This document shows, piece after piece, positions 36,351 to 43,927 of a stretch of DNA of 64,000 nt. Each line of letters begins with the position of its first letter. Position 1 is the stretch's first letter. The position numbers were made by a program, and so were the translations under genes. Source of the stretch: Streptomyces sp. Y2F8-2. Its GTDB lineage: Bacteria > Actinomycetota > Actinomycetes > Streptomycetales > Streptomycetaceae. The notes beneath the pieces are model-generated. The model saw only the letters and a list, made by a program, of their open reading frames with translations. It was not told where the DNA came from and made no database searches. The stretch covers positions 124,001-188,000 of the forward strand of contig NZ_BNGS01000009.1 of assembly GCF_014905555.1 (NCBI RefSeq), written 5' to 3'.

Positions 36351-36626
36351 CTATGAACTGGTGGAGAAGCGGAACGCACCGGTGCCCCCGCCCATCGTGA
36401 GCCAGATGTGTTCGCCCTCCCTGACCAGGCGGAGGGCGATGTGCGCGCAGCCGGGGCAGCGGGCGGTCAGGCCCGGTTCGGGCCCGTAGACGTGGAGTTC
36501 GGCGAGCGGACCCGACCGCGCGCACTCCGGGCACCGCCACCAGGCCGTGGTGGGCTCCACCGAGAGGATCTCCGAGAGCGGGCCGGCGAGGCAGTTGCCG
36601 TCGAGGTGGGTGGTGGCGTCTGCCAT
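36351..36626 (-). CDS. Small zinc-ribbon protein (DUF6510-like)
   Basis: A 91-residue protein with two CxxC knuckles, RCPECARSG and RCPGCAHIAL, that should bind one zinc. A GGGAGG ribosome-binding site lies before its ATG. It resembles DUF6510 proteins, which are commonly found beside a molybdopterin oxidoreductase and an FAD oxidoreductase in actinomycetes. It is 31 bp downstream of the FAD reductase here, supporting a shared module. Role unknown. Confidence 0.75.
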   Translation of the reverse strand: MADATTHLDGNCLAGPLSEILSVEPTTAWWRCPECARSGPLAELHVYGPEPGLTARCPGCAHIALRLVREGEHIWLTMGGGTGAFRFSTSS

Positions 36627-36657
36627 GAGGACCTCCCGTGCGGTCGGGGTCGGTGGG

Positions 36658-37368
36658 TCATCCGAAGCGCTCGGTGCGGATCGTGACGGGGTCTCGCCCA
36701 CTGTCGATCAGCAGGTTGTCGACAGCCTCCACGAAGCCGGTGGACCCGCAGACGTAGACGGGACTTGCCGGCTTCAGACGGGCCGTCGCCTCGTCCAGGT
36801 CGGCCGTTGTGATGCGTCCGGGCGGGCGCACGCTGCCGGGCGGGGCCTGCCGTGTGTACACGATGCGGACGCCGAGGAGGGGGTCGTCGTCGGCCAGGTG
36901 GTCGCGGTACCAGACGTCCTCCGGGCTGCGCACCGAGTACAGCAGGTGCAGGGGGCCCCGCGAGCGTGCCGCACGGTGGGCGCGGACCATGGCCGTCAGC
37001 GGGACGACACCGGAGCCACCCGCCACCAGGAGCGTCGGCTCGGTCTGCTCGGCTCGCCAGACGAACCAGTTGCCGAGCGGGCCGCGTACCTCCACCTCCG
37101 CGCGCACCGGCAGGCCGTCGGCCAGGTAGGGCGAGACCTCCCCGTCGGGAACGGCCTGCACGCCGAGTTCGATGCGGTCGCCGTCGGCGGGCGCGGCCAG
37201 GGAGTAGCTGCGGACGGCCTGGTAGCCGTCGTCGGCGGTGAGCCGTACGTCGACGTGCTGACCGGGCAGATGGCCGGGCCAGCCGGGCACCGTCAGGACC
37301 AGGGACCGGGCGGTTGCGGTCTGGGAACGGCGCTCGAGGAGCCGGGCGCGGCGCCAGGCGATGCCCAT
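36658..37368 (-). CDS. Ferredoxin-reductase-like FAD oxidoreductase
   Basis: A 236-residue FNR-superfamily protein without an attached ferredoxin domain. The FAD site is VRSYSLAAP (RxYS motif), the NAD(P) site LLVAGGSGVVPLTAMVRAH, and VYVCGSTGFVEAVDNLL the C-terminal nucleotide motif. It likely passes electrons between NAD(P)H and the adjacent molybdoenzyme. It starts two bases after the stop of that gene (ATG at 37368). Confidence 0.88.
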   Translation of the reverse strand: MGIAWRRARLLERRSQTATARSLVLTVPGWPGHLPGQHVDVRLTADDGYQAVRSYSLAAPADGDRIELGVQAVPDGEVSPYLADGLPVRAEVEVRGPLGNWFVWRAEQTEPTLLVAGGSGVVPLTAMVRAHRAARSRGPLHLLYSVRSPEDVWYRDHLADDDPLLGVRIVYTRQAPPGSVRPPGRITTADLDEATARLKPASPVYVCGSTGFVEAVDNLLIDSGRDPVTIRTERFG

Positions 37369-37370
37369 GC

Positions 37371-37970
37371 TCAGTCTCCCCAGTTGCGCTGTTCGCGCCA
37401 CGGGTCGCCGTAGTTGTGGTACCCGACGCTCTCCCAGAAGCCAGGCTCGTCCTCGTGCGTGAGCGTCAGTCCGCGCACCCACTTGGCCGACTTCCAGAAG
37501 TACAGGTGCGGTACGAGCAGTCGCGCCGGACCGCCGTGCTCGGGGGAGAGCGGATGGCCGTCGTAGGTGTGGACGATCCACGCCTTGCCGTCGAGGAGGC
37601 CCTCCAGCGGGAGATTGGTGGTGTACCCGCCGTAGCTGCTGACGACGGCGTAGTCCGCGGCCGTCTCCACGTCCTCGAGGAAGGCGTCGAGGGGCACGCC
37701 CCGCCACTGCGTGTCGAACTTCGACCAGCGCGTCACACAGTGGATGTCGTGGGTCGTCTCCTGCTGCGGCAGGGCCATCATCTCGTCCCAGGTCCAGCTG
37801 TGGGTGGCGCCGAGTTCCGTGGTCACGGTGAAGGACCACGTCTCGGTGGGGACCCTCGGTGTGGGGCCCGCCGACAGCACGGGGAAGGACTCGGTCGGGT
37901 ACTGACCGGGCGGCAGCCGGTCCGCGAGGCGCCGTCCGCGCCCCTGGAAGCCGGGTGAGAAGGAAGTCAC
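37371..37970 (-). CDS. Sulfite-oxidase-family molybdopterin oxidoreductase
   Basis: A 199-residue molybdopterin-binding domain protein of the sulfite oxidase/YedY superfamily. The Mo-ligand Cys is in HDIHCVTRWSKFDTQW, followed by PLEGLLDGKAWIVHTYDG and GGPARLLVPHLYFWKSAKWV. No Tat signal is seen, so it is probably cytoplasmic, unlike MsrP. The GTG at 37970 is chosen because CAGGAGA precedes it; a longer frame would start inside a low-complexity repeat. It forms a three-gene module with the FAD reductase and zinc-ribbon protein. Confidence 0.85.
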   Translation of the reverse strand: MTSFSPGFQGRGRRLADRLPPGQYPTESFPVLSAGPTPRVPTETWSFTVTTELGATHSWTWDEMMALPQQETTHDIHCVTRWSKFDTQWRGVPLDAFLEDVETAADYAVVSSYGGYTTNLPLEGLLDGKAWIVHTYDGHPLSPEHGGPARLLVPHLYFWKSAKWVRGLTLTHEDEPGFWESVGYHNYGDPWREQRNWGD

Positions 37971-37987
37971 AGTGTCGTCTCCTGAGC

Positions 37988-38093
37988 CGATGCGGCCGAT
38001 GCCGCCGATGCCGGTCGAGCCGGTACAGCCGATGCCGGCCGAGCCGGTGCGGCCGATGCCCGCCATGCGGACGACGCGGCCGATGCCGCCCAT
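37988..38093. repeat. Degenerate GCCGATGCC-type repeat tract
   Basis: About 105 bp of short repeats on the theme gccgatgcc / gagccggt just upstream of the molybdoenzyme start. Translated on the minus strand it gives Gly-Ile-Gly/Arg-rich low complexity. It is unlikely to be coding and may be a slippage tract. Confidence 0.6.
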
Positions 38094-38172
38094 GTGCCGT
38101 CCGTACTGCCGTCTGCCGCCGGTGCAAGGCCACTGGGACCGGTCACTTCTCCAGTGTCGGGTGGCTTGGGCC

Positions 38173-38198
38173 GCCCCACCACTCGATCGTGGTGGGGC
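38173..38198. terminator. Perfect 10-bp hairpin downstream of the hydrolase remnant
   Basis: GCCCCACCAC (38173-38182) and GTGGTGGGGC (38189-38198) pair across TCGATC. Confidence 0.75.
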
Positions 38199-38233
38199 CG
38201 CGCGGACGCGGTGCGGGGAGTGCGTCCGCGCGG
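38198..38233. terminator. Second hairpin, 12-bp stem
   Basis: CCGCGCGGACGC (38198-38209) pairs with GCGTCCGCGCGG (38222-38233). With the preceding hairpin it forms a tandem terminator for minus-strand transcription from the hydrolase gene. Confidence 0.7.
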
Positions 38234-38249
38234 CCGTCCGCGTCGGCGG

Positions 38250-38445
38250 TCAGCTCGTCGCGCGGACCGCGTCCCGGATCCGGTCGGCGACCTCTTCGGG
38301 CCGCGAGACGGCGACCGCGTGCGACGCACCCTCCAGCTCGACGATGGCCGCGCCGGCCCGCTGCGCGCCGAAGCACTCCGCCTCCGGGCTGATCGCCTCG
38401 TCCGCGCCGGCCACCAGCGCCGAGGGCGGCCCGGTCTTCCACGCG
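38250..38445 (-). pseudogene. C-terminal remnant of an alpha/beta hydrolase
   Basis: The minus-strand frame ending at 38250 reads AAAWKTGPPSALVAGADEAI, then ALECFGAQ-like residues and GASHAVAVSRPEEVADRI before its stop. This is the typical last 65 residues of stress-type alpha/beta hydrolases (catalytic Asp and His region, here ADEAISP and EGASHAV). The rest of the gene, including the nucleophile elbow, is missing, and no start codon with a ribosome-binding site is present. It lies directly downstream of an intact, unrelated HSL-family hydrolase. Confidence 0.65.
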
Positions 38446-38485
38446 GCGGCGGTGGAAGTGGGCCTGCCTGCGTGTCCCCTCGACC

Positions 38486-39457
38486 TCAGGCGGTGTGCAG
38501 GGCCGCGTGCAGGGTCCGCGCCGCCAGGGTGATCGCGGCCTCGGCCGCGTGGGTCCCGCGCAGCGCGTTGAGCATCACGAAGTCGTGGATGATGCCCTGG
38601 AAGCGCACGGCGGTGACCGGAACCCCGGCCTGGCGCAGCTTGTTGGCGTACGCCTCGCCCTCGTCCCGCAGCACGTCGGCCTCGGCGGTGATGACCAGGG
38701 CCGGGGGCAGGTCCCTCAGCTGCTCGGTGGTGGCGCGCAGCGGGGACGCGGTGATCTGGGCGCGCTCGCTCTCGTCGGTCGTGTACTGGTCCCAGAACCA
38801 CTGCATGCCATCCCGGCGCAGGAAGTAGCCGGTGGCGAACTGGTGGTAGGAGCCGGTGTCGAAGTTCGCGTCCGTGACCGGGTAGAACAGCACCTGCTGG
38901 ACCAGCGGGATGCCGCCGCGCTCCTTGGCCATCAGAGTCAGGGCGGCGGTCATGTTGCCGCCCACGGAGTCGCCGGCGACGGCCAGCCTGGAGCCGTCGA
39001 GGCCCTTGGACGCGCCCTGTTCCACGACCCAGCGGGCGACCGCGAAGTTCTGCTCGATGGCGACCGGGTAGCGGGCCTCGGGCGACAGGTCGTACTCGGG
39101 GAAGACGACGGCGGCGTTCGCGCCGACGGCGAGTTCGCGCACCAGGCGGTCGTGGGTGTGGGCGTTGCCGAAGACCCAGCCCGCGCCGTGGATGTAGATG
39201 ATCACGGGGAGCGTTCCGGTGGCCCCGGAGGGCTTGACGATGCGCGCCCGGACACTGCCCGTCGGGCCGCCGGGGACGGTGATCCACTCCTCGTCGACCG
39301 CCGGCTTGTCGATGTCCCCGGACTGCACCTCGTCGACGGCCTTGCGCCCTTCTGCCGGGGCCAGGTCGAACAGGTACGGCGGATTGGCGGTGGCCTCGGC
39401 GAACTCGGCTGCGGCCGGCTCCAGTACCGGCTGGACCGGCGCGACGGCATCGGACAT
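38486..39457 (-). CDS. HSL-family alpha/beta hydrolase (esterase)
   Basis: A 323-residue hydrolase of the hormone-sensitive lipase family. Oxyanion motif HGAGW (IIYIHGAGWVFGN), nucleophile Ser in AGDSVGGNM, acid Asp in the ITAEADVLRDEGE strand and His in QGIIHDFVML complete the triad. It likely cleaves short acyl esters. It is divergent from an amidohydrolase gene across a symmetrical promoter region, suggesting the two respond to one signal. Confidence 0.9.
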   Translation of the reverse strand: MSDAVAPVQPVLEPAAAEFAEATANPPYLFDLAPAEGRKAVDEVQSGDIDKPAVDEEWITVPGGPTGSVRARIVKPSGATGTLPVIIYIHGAGWVFGNAHTHDRLVRELAVGANAAVVFPEYDLSPEARYPVAIEQNFAVARWVVEQGASKGLDGSRLAVAGDSVGGNMTAALTLMAKERGGIPLVQQVLFYPVTDANFDTGSYHQFATGYFLRRDGMQWFWDQYTTDESERAQITASPLRATTEQLRDLPPALVITAEADVLRDEGEAYANKLRQAGVPVTAVRFQGIIHDFVMLNALRGTHAAEAAITLAARTLHAALHTA

Positions 39458-39853
39458 GGAAACTCCTCGGATTGCGTTGGGGGACGCCGGCCCTGCCGGC
39501 GAACGACCCGGTTCGTGCTGACCACTCCGGTGCCGCTGACGGTCACCGTAGGACCACTGCGGTGGCCGCGATTGCCCCGGAGCGCACGACTGTTGTGCCC
39601 ACAGCGCACAGGCGTCGCCCCGGCTTCAGCCGCCGATAGGCGACCTGCGCATCCCGGTGCGCTGTGAGGAACACCGTCGTGCGCTGAGAGGACACACGAC
39701 GGCTTGCACCGGGCCTAGCGTGGTGGCCGAGCGGTCGCTGTCCGCCCGTGGAATCGGGCTGACGTCCACGCGCTGTTTCCGCTCTTCTTCGTCCGCCGAC
39801 GTCAACCACAGCGGACATCGCATCCGTTCAGTCCCGGAGAGGGTCGTACTCAC
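39458..39853. other. Divergent intergenic region between hydrolase and amidohydrolase genes
   Basis: This 396-bp gap holds no gene. Its centre carries a pair of 29-bp inverted sites and two candidate -10 hexamers placed symmetrically (described separately). The outer parts contain the leaders of the two genes. Confidence 0.7.
39545..39721. promoter_or_regulatory. Symmetrical divergent promoter with two inverted 29-bp activator-type sites
   Basis: Arm one is 39581-39609 and arm two, in inverse orientation, 39657-39685; 24 of 29 positions match. Each arm contains AGCGCAC twice in the same direction, 22 bp apart (about two helical turns), as in AraC/XylS-type sites. Exactly 30 bp outside each arm is a -10-like hexamer in the context CCTANNGTG: TAGCGT at 39716-39721 toward the amidohydrolase, and TACGGT at 39550-39545 toward the esterase. 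This suggests one activator switching both genes on. Confidence 0.65.
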
Positions 39854-41740
39854 ATGTCAGCAATGCCGGTCGGCGGACTGGTTCCCCGAGCCACCGACGA
39901 TGCCGCGGAGCTCGTCGTCCGCAACGCCAAGGTCCATACGGGAGACCCGAACCGCCCCCAGGCCGAGGCGATCGCCGTCCGGGGCGGCGTCATCACGGTC
40001 GTGGGCGGCGACAGGGACGTGGCTCCGCACATCGGCGCGGCCACCAAGGTGGTGGACGCGCTCGGGCGACGGGTGATCCCGGGCCTCAACGACGCCCATC
40101 TGCATGTGATCCGCGGTGGGCTCAACTACGTACTGGAGCTGCGCTGGGACGGGGTGCGCAGCCTGCGTCAGGGCCTGGAGATGCTGCGTGAGCAGGCCGC
40201 TCGCACCCCGAAGGGCCAGTGGGTGCGGGTGGTGGGGGGCTGGTCGGCCGAGCAGTTCGCCGAGCGGCGGCTGCCGACCGTGGCGGAACTGAACGCCGCG
40301 GCCCCGGACACCCCGGTGTTCGTTCTGCACCTGTACCAGTCGGCCGTGCTCAACCGGGCGGCGCTCAAGGCCGCGGGCTACGGCAGGGACACGCCCGACC
40401 CCAAGGGCGGGCAGATCGTCCGCGGCCGCGACGGGGAACCGACGGGCATGCTGCTGGCCGCGCCCAGCGCCCTCATCCTGTACTCGACGCTGGCCAAGGC
40501 GCCGGTGCTCCAGGGCGAGGACATGAAGACCTCGACCCGCCATTTCCTGCGCGAGCTGAACAGGTTCGGACTGACCTCGGCCATCGACGCGGCCGGCGGG
40601 TTCCAGAACTTCCCCGACAACTACAGCACCGTCATCGAACTGGCGAAGGCCGGTCAGTTGTCGCTGCGCATCGCCTATCACCTCTTCCCGCAGACGGCCG
40701 GGCAGGAGATAGCCGACCTCACCCGCTGGATCGAGATCGCCCGTCCCGAGGACGGGGACGAATGGCTGCGGCTGAACGGGGCGGGAGAGAATCTCACCTG
40801 GGCGGCCGCCGACTTCGAGAACTTCGCCCAGCCGCGTCCCGAACTCGGGCCCGATTACGAGGCGGATTTCGAGAAGGCGGTCCGTCTCCTCATGGAGAAC
40901 GGCTGGGGATTCAGGCTGCACGCCACGTATGACCACACCATCCGCCGGGACCTCGAGGTGTTCGAGAAGCTGGCCGCGGAAGGGCTTTTCCCGGCCGGGA
41001 ACCGGTGGCTGTTCGACCATGCGGAGACCGTCTCGCCGGACAGCCTCGACCGGGTCGCCGCCCTCGGCGGAGCCATGTCCGTGCAGAACCGGCTGTCGTT
41101 CCAGGGCGAGGCGTTCCTGCGCCGCTACGGCCCCGGCGCCGCCGCGGACGCCCCGCCGATCCGCGCCATGCTGGACCGCGGGCTGACCGTCGCCGCCGGC
41201 ACGGACGCCACCCGCGTCTCCACCTACAACCCCTGGGTCGCCCTGCACTGGCTCATCAGCGGCCGCACGGTCGGTGACCTGGCGCTGCGCCCGTGGACGA
41301 ACCAGGTCGACCGGCAGACCGCGCTGGAGATGTTCACCCGCGCCGGCGCCCAACTGACCGGCGAGGACGACGTCAAGGGCGTCCTGCGCCCCGGCTGCTA
41401 CGCCGACCTGGCGGTGCTGTCCGAGGACTACTTCACCGCGCCCGAGCCGGTCATCCCCCACATCGAGTCGCTCCTCACGGTCACCGGCGGCCGGATCGTG
41501 TACGCCGCCGCCGAGTACGAGGGCCTCGACGAGGAACTGCCGCCCATCAGCCCCGCATGGAGCCCGGTGGCGCACTTCGGCGGCTACCAGGCGTCCGGGC
41601 GCGGACTCGCGGGCGCCCGGCAGGCACAGGCGCTCGGCGAGGCCGTCGCCGAGTCGGAGCGGCACCGCGAGTGGCGCGTCCGGCGCGGTCTGGCCCCGGC
41701 CGGCGCCGACACCCCGTTCGACCCCTGCTTCGTCCTCTAG
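39854..41740 (+). CDS. Amidohydrolase family 3 protein (YtcJ-like)
   Basis: A 628-residue metal-dependent amidohydrolase. It shows the N-terminal beta-sandwich (LVVRNAKVHTGDPNRPQAEA), the metal motif PGLNDAHLHVI, LRLNGAGEN, FRLHATYDHTI, LFDHAETVSPDSL and the late Asp in VAAGTDATRVSTYNPW. YtcJ-type enzymes hydrolyse amide, formamide or lactam bonds, but substrates are mostly unknown. It is followed by a strong terminator and then an isochorismatase-like gene, and is divergent from an esterase. Confidence 0.9.
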   Translation: MSAMPVGGLVPRATDDAAELVVRNAKVHTGDPNRPQAEAIAVRGGVITVVGGDRDVAPHIGAATKVVDALGRRVIPGLNDAHLHVIRGGLNYVLELRWDGVRSLRQGLEMLREQAARTPKGQWVRVVGGWSAEQFAERRLPTVAELNAAAPDTPVFVLHLYQSAVLNRAALKAAGYGRDTPDPKGGQIVRGRDGEPTGMLLAAPSALILYSTLAKAPVLQGEDMKTSTRHFLRELNRFGLTSAIDAAGGFQNFPDNYSTVIELAKAGQLSLRIAYHLFPQTAGQEIADLTRWIEIARPEDGDEWLRLNGAGENLTWAAADFENFAQPRPELGPDYEADFEKAVRLLMENGWGFRLHATYDHTIRRDLEVFEKLAAEGLFPAGNRWLFDHAETVSPDSLDRVAALGGAMSVQNRLSFQGEAFLRRYGPGAAADAPPIRAMLDRGLTVAAGTDATRVSTYNPWVALHWLISGRTVGDLALRPWTNQVDRQTALEMFTRAGAQLTGEDDVKGVLRPGCYADLAVLSEDYFTAPEPVIPHIESLLTVTGGRIVYAAAEYEGLDEELPPISPAWSPVAHFGGYQASGRGLAGARQAQALGEAVAESERHREWRVRRGLAPAGADTPFDPCFVL

Positions 41741-41743
41741 AGC

Positions 41744-41783
41744 TCCCGGGAGGGGCCCGGCCCCAGAGCCGCCCCTCCCGGGA
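41744..41783 (+). terminator. Perfect 13-bp stem-loop after the amidohydrolase
   Basis: TCCCGGGAGGGGC (41744-41756) pairs with GCCCCTCCCGGGA (41771-41783) across 14 nt, starting three bases after the TAG stop. Confidence 0.85.
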
Positions 41784-41871
41784 CACCACCCCCACCACAG
41801 GCCCCGTCCACGGGACGGCGCCTGCCCGACACGGACGCCCGTCCGCGTCTCTCTCATGGAAAGGCACTCTC

Positions 41872-42534
41872 ATGGTCAACATCGCCGAGGTCACCGCTGC
41901 CCCCAGCCCCGACCTGCTCACCCCGGACAACTGCGCGGTGCTGTTCGTGGACCACCAGCCGCAGATGTTCTTCGGCACCGGCAGCGGGGACCGCACCGCC
42001 ATCATCAACTCCACCGTGGGCCTCGCCAAGGCCGCCAAGGCCTTCGACGTCCCGGTCGTGCTGAGCACCGTGGCCGCCGAGTCCTTCTCCGGCCCGATCA
42101 TGCCGCAGCTGGCCGAGGTCTTCCCCGAGCAGAAGATCATCGACCGCACCACGATGAACGCCTGGGAGGACCTGAACTTCGTCGAGGCGGTCAAGGCTAC
42201 GGGCCGCAAGAAGCTCGTCATCGCCGGTCTGTGGACCGAGGTCTGCATCGTCCTGCCGACGCTCTCCGCGCTCGCGCAGGGCTACGAGGTCTACGTCGTC
42301 ACCGATGCCTCCGGCGGCGTCACCCCGCAGGCCCACGAACACGCCGTGCAGCGCATGATCCAGGCCGGCGCGGTCCCGGTCACCTGGGTGCAGGTGCTCC
42401 TGGAGCTCCAGCGCGACTGGGCCCGCACCGAGACGTACGCCGCCGTGGGCGACGTGGTCAAGGAGCACGGCGGCACCTACGGTCTCGGGATGGTCTACGC
42501 GCAGTCCATCATCGGCGCCCACGCCGCCGGCTGA
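41872..42534 (+). CDS. Isochorismatase-family hydrolase (YcaC-like)
   Basis: A 220-residue cysteine hydrolase of the isochorismatase superfamily. The catalytic Asp is in VLFVDHQPQM, Lys in VKATGRKKLVIAG and Cys in LWTEVCIVLPTL. YcaC-type members have unknown substrates. The ATG at 41872 is chosen over a longer open frame because GGAAAGG lies before it and MVNIAEV matches the family N-terminus. The next gene (DoxX) starts 49 bp later. Confidence 0.9.
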   Translation: MVNIAEVTAAPSPDLLTPDNCAVLFVDHQPQMFFGTGSGDRTAIINSTVGLAKAAKAFDVPVVLSTVAAESFSGPIMPQLAEVFPEQKIIDRTTMNAWEDLNFVEAVKATGRKKLVIAGLWTEVCIVLPTLSALAQGYEVYVVTDASGGVTPQAHEHAVQRMIQAGAVPVTWVQVLLELQRDWARTETYAAVGDVVKEHGGTYGLGMVYAQSIIGAHAAG

Positions 42535-42583
42535 CCCGTCCGCAGGGGAAGACACGGGAAGGTCGGGAACAGGCAGGAACACG

Positions 42584-43108
42584 ATGAATACTGGACTGCT
42601 GGTCCTCCGGCTGGTGGTGGGTCTCCTCATCGCCGGGCACGGGGTGCAGAAGGTGAGTTTCCGCCTCGGAGGCAACGGATTGGCCGACGGAACCGAGGAG
42701 TTCCGCCACGACGGGTTCCGCGGCGGCCGGCTGACCGCGGTCGTCGCGGGGGCCAGTCAGATCGGGGCCGGCCTGTTCCTGACCGCCGGGCTGCTCACCC
42801 CGCTGGCCGCGATGGCCGCGATGGGCGTGATGACAGTCGCCGGCACCGTCAAGTGGCGCAAGGGACTGTGGGTTCAGAACGACGGCTACGAGTACCCGCT
42901 GGTCCTCGTCGTCGTGTCCGCCGCGCTGGCCCTCACCGGGCCCGGCCGGTGGTCCCTCGACCACGCGCTGGGCGTCACGCCCTGGCCGCTCCGGGTCGTC
43001 CTCCCCGCGATCGTGCTCGGCCCGGCGAGCGGCCTGCTCACCCGGCTGGTGTTGCACCGCCCGCCGACCGTCCCGGAAAGGAAGCAGTATGCGCAGACTG
43101 CTGAATGA
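42584..43108 (+). CDS. DoxX-family membrane protein
   Basis: A 174-residue protein with four hydrophobic spans: GLLVLRLVVGLLIAGHG, LTAVVAGASQIGAGLFLTAG, LAAMAAMGVMTVAG and VLVVVSAALALTG. DoxX proteins are quinone-linked or redox-related membrane subunits of uncertain role. Its end overlaps the next gene by 20 bp. Confidence 0.88.
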   Translation: MNTGLLVLRLVVGLLIAGHGVQKVSFRLGGNGLADGTEEFRHDGFRGGRLTAVVAGASQIGAGLFLTAGLLTPLAAMAAMGVMTVAGTVKWRKGLWVQNDGYEYPLVLVVVSAALALTGPGRWSLDHALGVTPWPLRVVLPAIVLGPASGLLTRLVLHRPPTVPERKQYAQTAE

Positions 43109-43826
43109 CGCGCTCGACACGCTGGCGCCGCGGGGAGAGCAACGTCACGGTCCGCTGCCTCCCCTGATGCTGACCCTCACGGTGGTCACCGGCCTGGTCG
43201 ACGCGGTGAGCTATCTGGGGCTCGGCCACGTCTTCGTCGCCAACATGACCGGCAACGTGGTGTTCCTGGGCTTCGCGCTCGCGGGTGCCGCGAACCTCTC
43301 CGCGCTCGCCTCGGTGGTCTCGCTCACGTCCTTCCTCCTGGGCGCGCTCGCGGGCGGCAGACTCGGAACCCGGTTCGCGACGCACCGCGGCCACCTGTTG
43401 AAGACGACCACGGCGGTGCAGACCGTCCTGGTCGCCGTCACGGTGGCGGTCGCCGCGGTGGCCGACGGCCGTGTCACCACCACCGTCCAGTACACGCTGA
43501 TCGTGTTCCTGGGGCTCGGCATGGGCCTGCAGAACGCGGTCGCCCGGCGCCTGGGCGTCCCGGATCTCACCACGACCGTACTGACGCTGACCCTGACGGG
43601 GCTGGCCGCGGACTCCACCCCGGCCGGCGGTGCGGCACCCCGGCCCGGCCGCCGGATCCTGTCCGTGCTGGCGATGTTCCTCGGCGCCCTCGTCGGAACC
43701 GGACTGCTGCTGCACGGTCACCTCGTGCTCACCCTGGGCCTGGCGCTGCTGCTCCTCGCGCTCACCTCCGTGGTCACTCACCGCCTCTCGGCCGCCGGCG
43801 CCGCCTGGACCCGGCCGGAGTCCTGA
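43089..43826 (+). CDS. DUF1275 (YoaK-family) membrane protein
   Basis: A 245-residue integral membrane protein with about six spans and the DUF1275 signature LTVVTGLVDAVSYLGLGHVF, then VANMTGNVVFLGFAL. Function is unknown; members may be transporters. Start ATG at 43089 lies inside the DoxX gene and follows GGAAAGGAAG, so the pair is translationally coupled. Confidence 0.88.
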   Translation: MRRLLNDALDTLAPRGEQRHGPLPPLMLTLTVVTGLVDAVSYLGLGHVFVANMTGNVVFLGFALAGAANLSALASVVSLTSFLLGALAGGRLGTRFATHRGHLLKTTTAVQTVLVAVTVAVAAVADGRVTTTVQYTLIVFLGLGMGLQNAVARRLGVPDLTTTVLTLTLTGLAADSTPAGGAAPRPGRRILSVLAMFLGALVGTGLLLHGHLVLTLGLALLLLALTSVVTHRLSAAGAAWTRPES

Positions 43827-43927
43827 GCGCCGCCCGTCCCGCAACCCCCACCTGGCGCGGCATGTCCGCCCCCACTCCTCCCGCACTTCCCCGACTCCTC
43901 CCGCACTCCGCACCGGTCAGGACCAGC

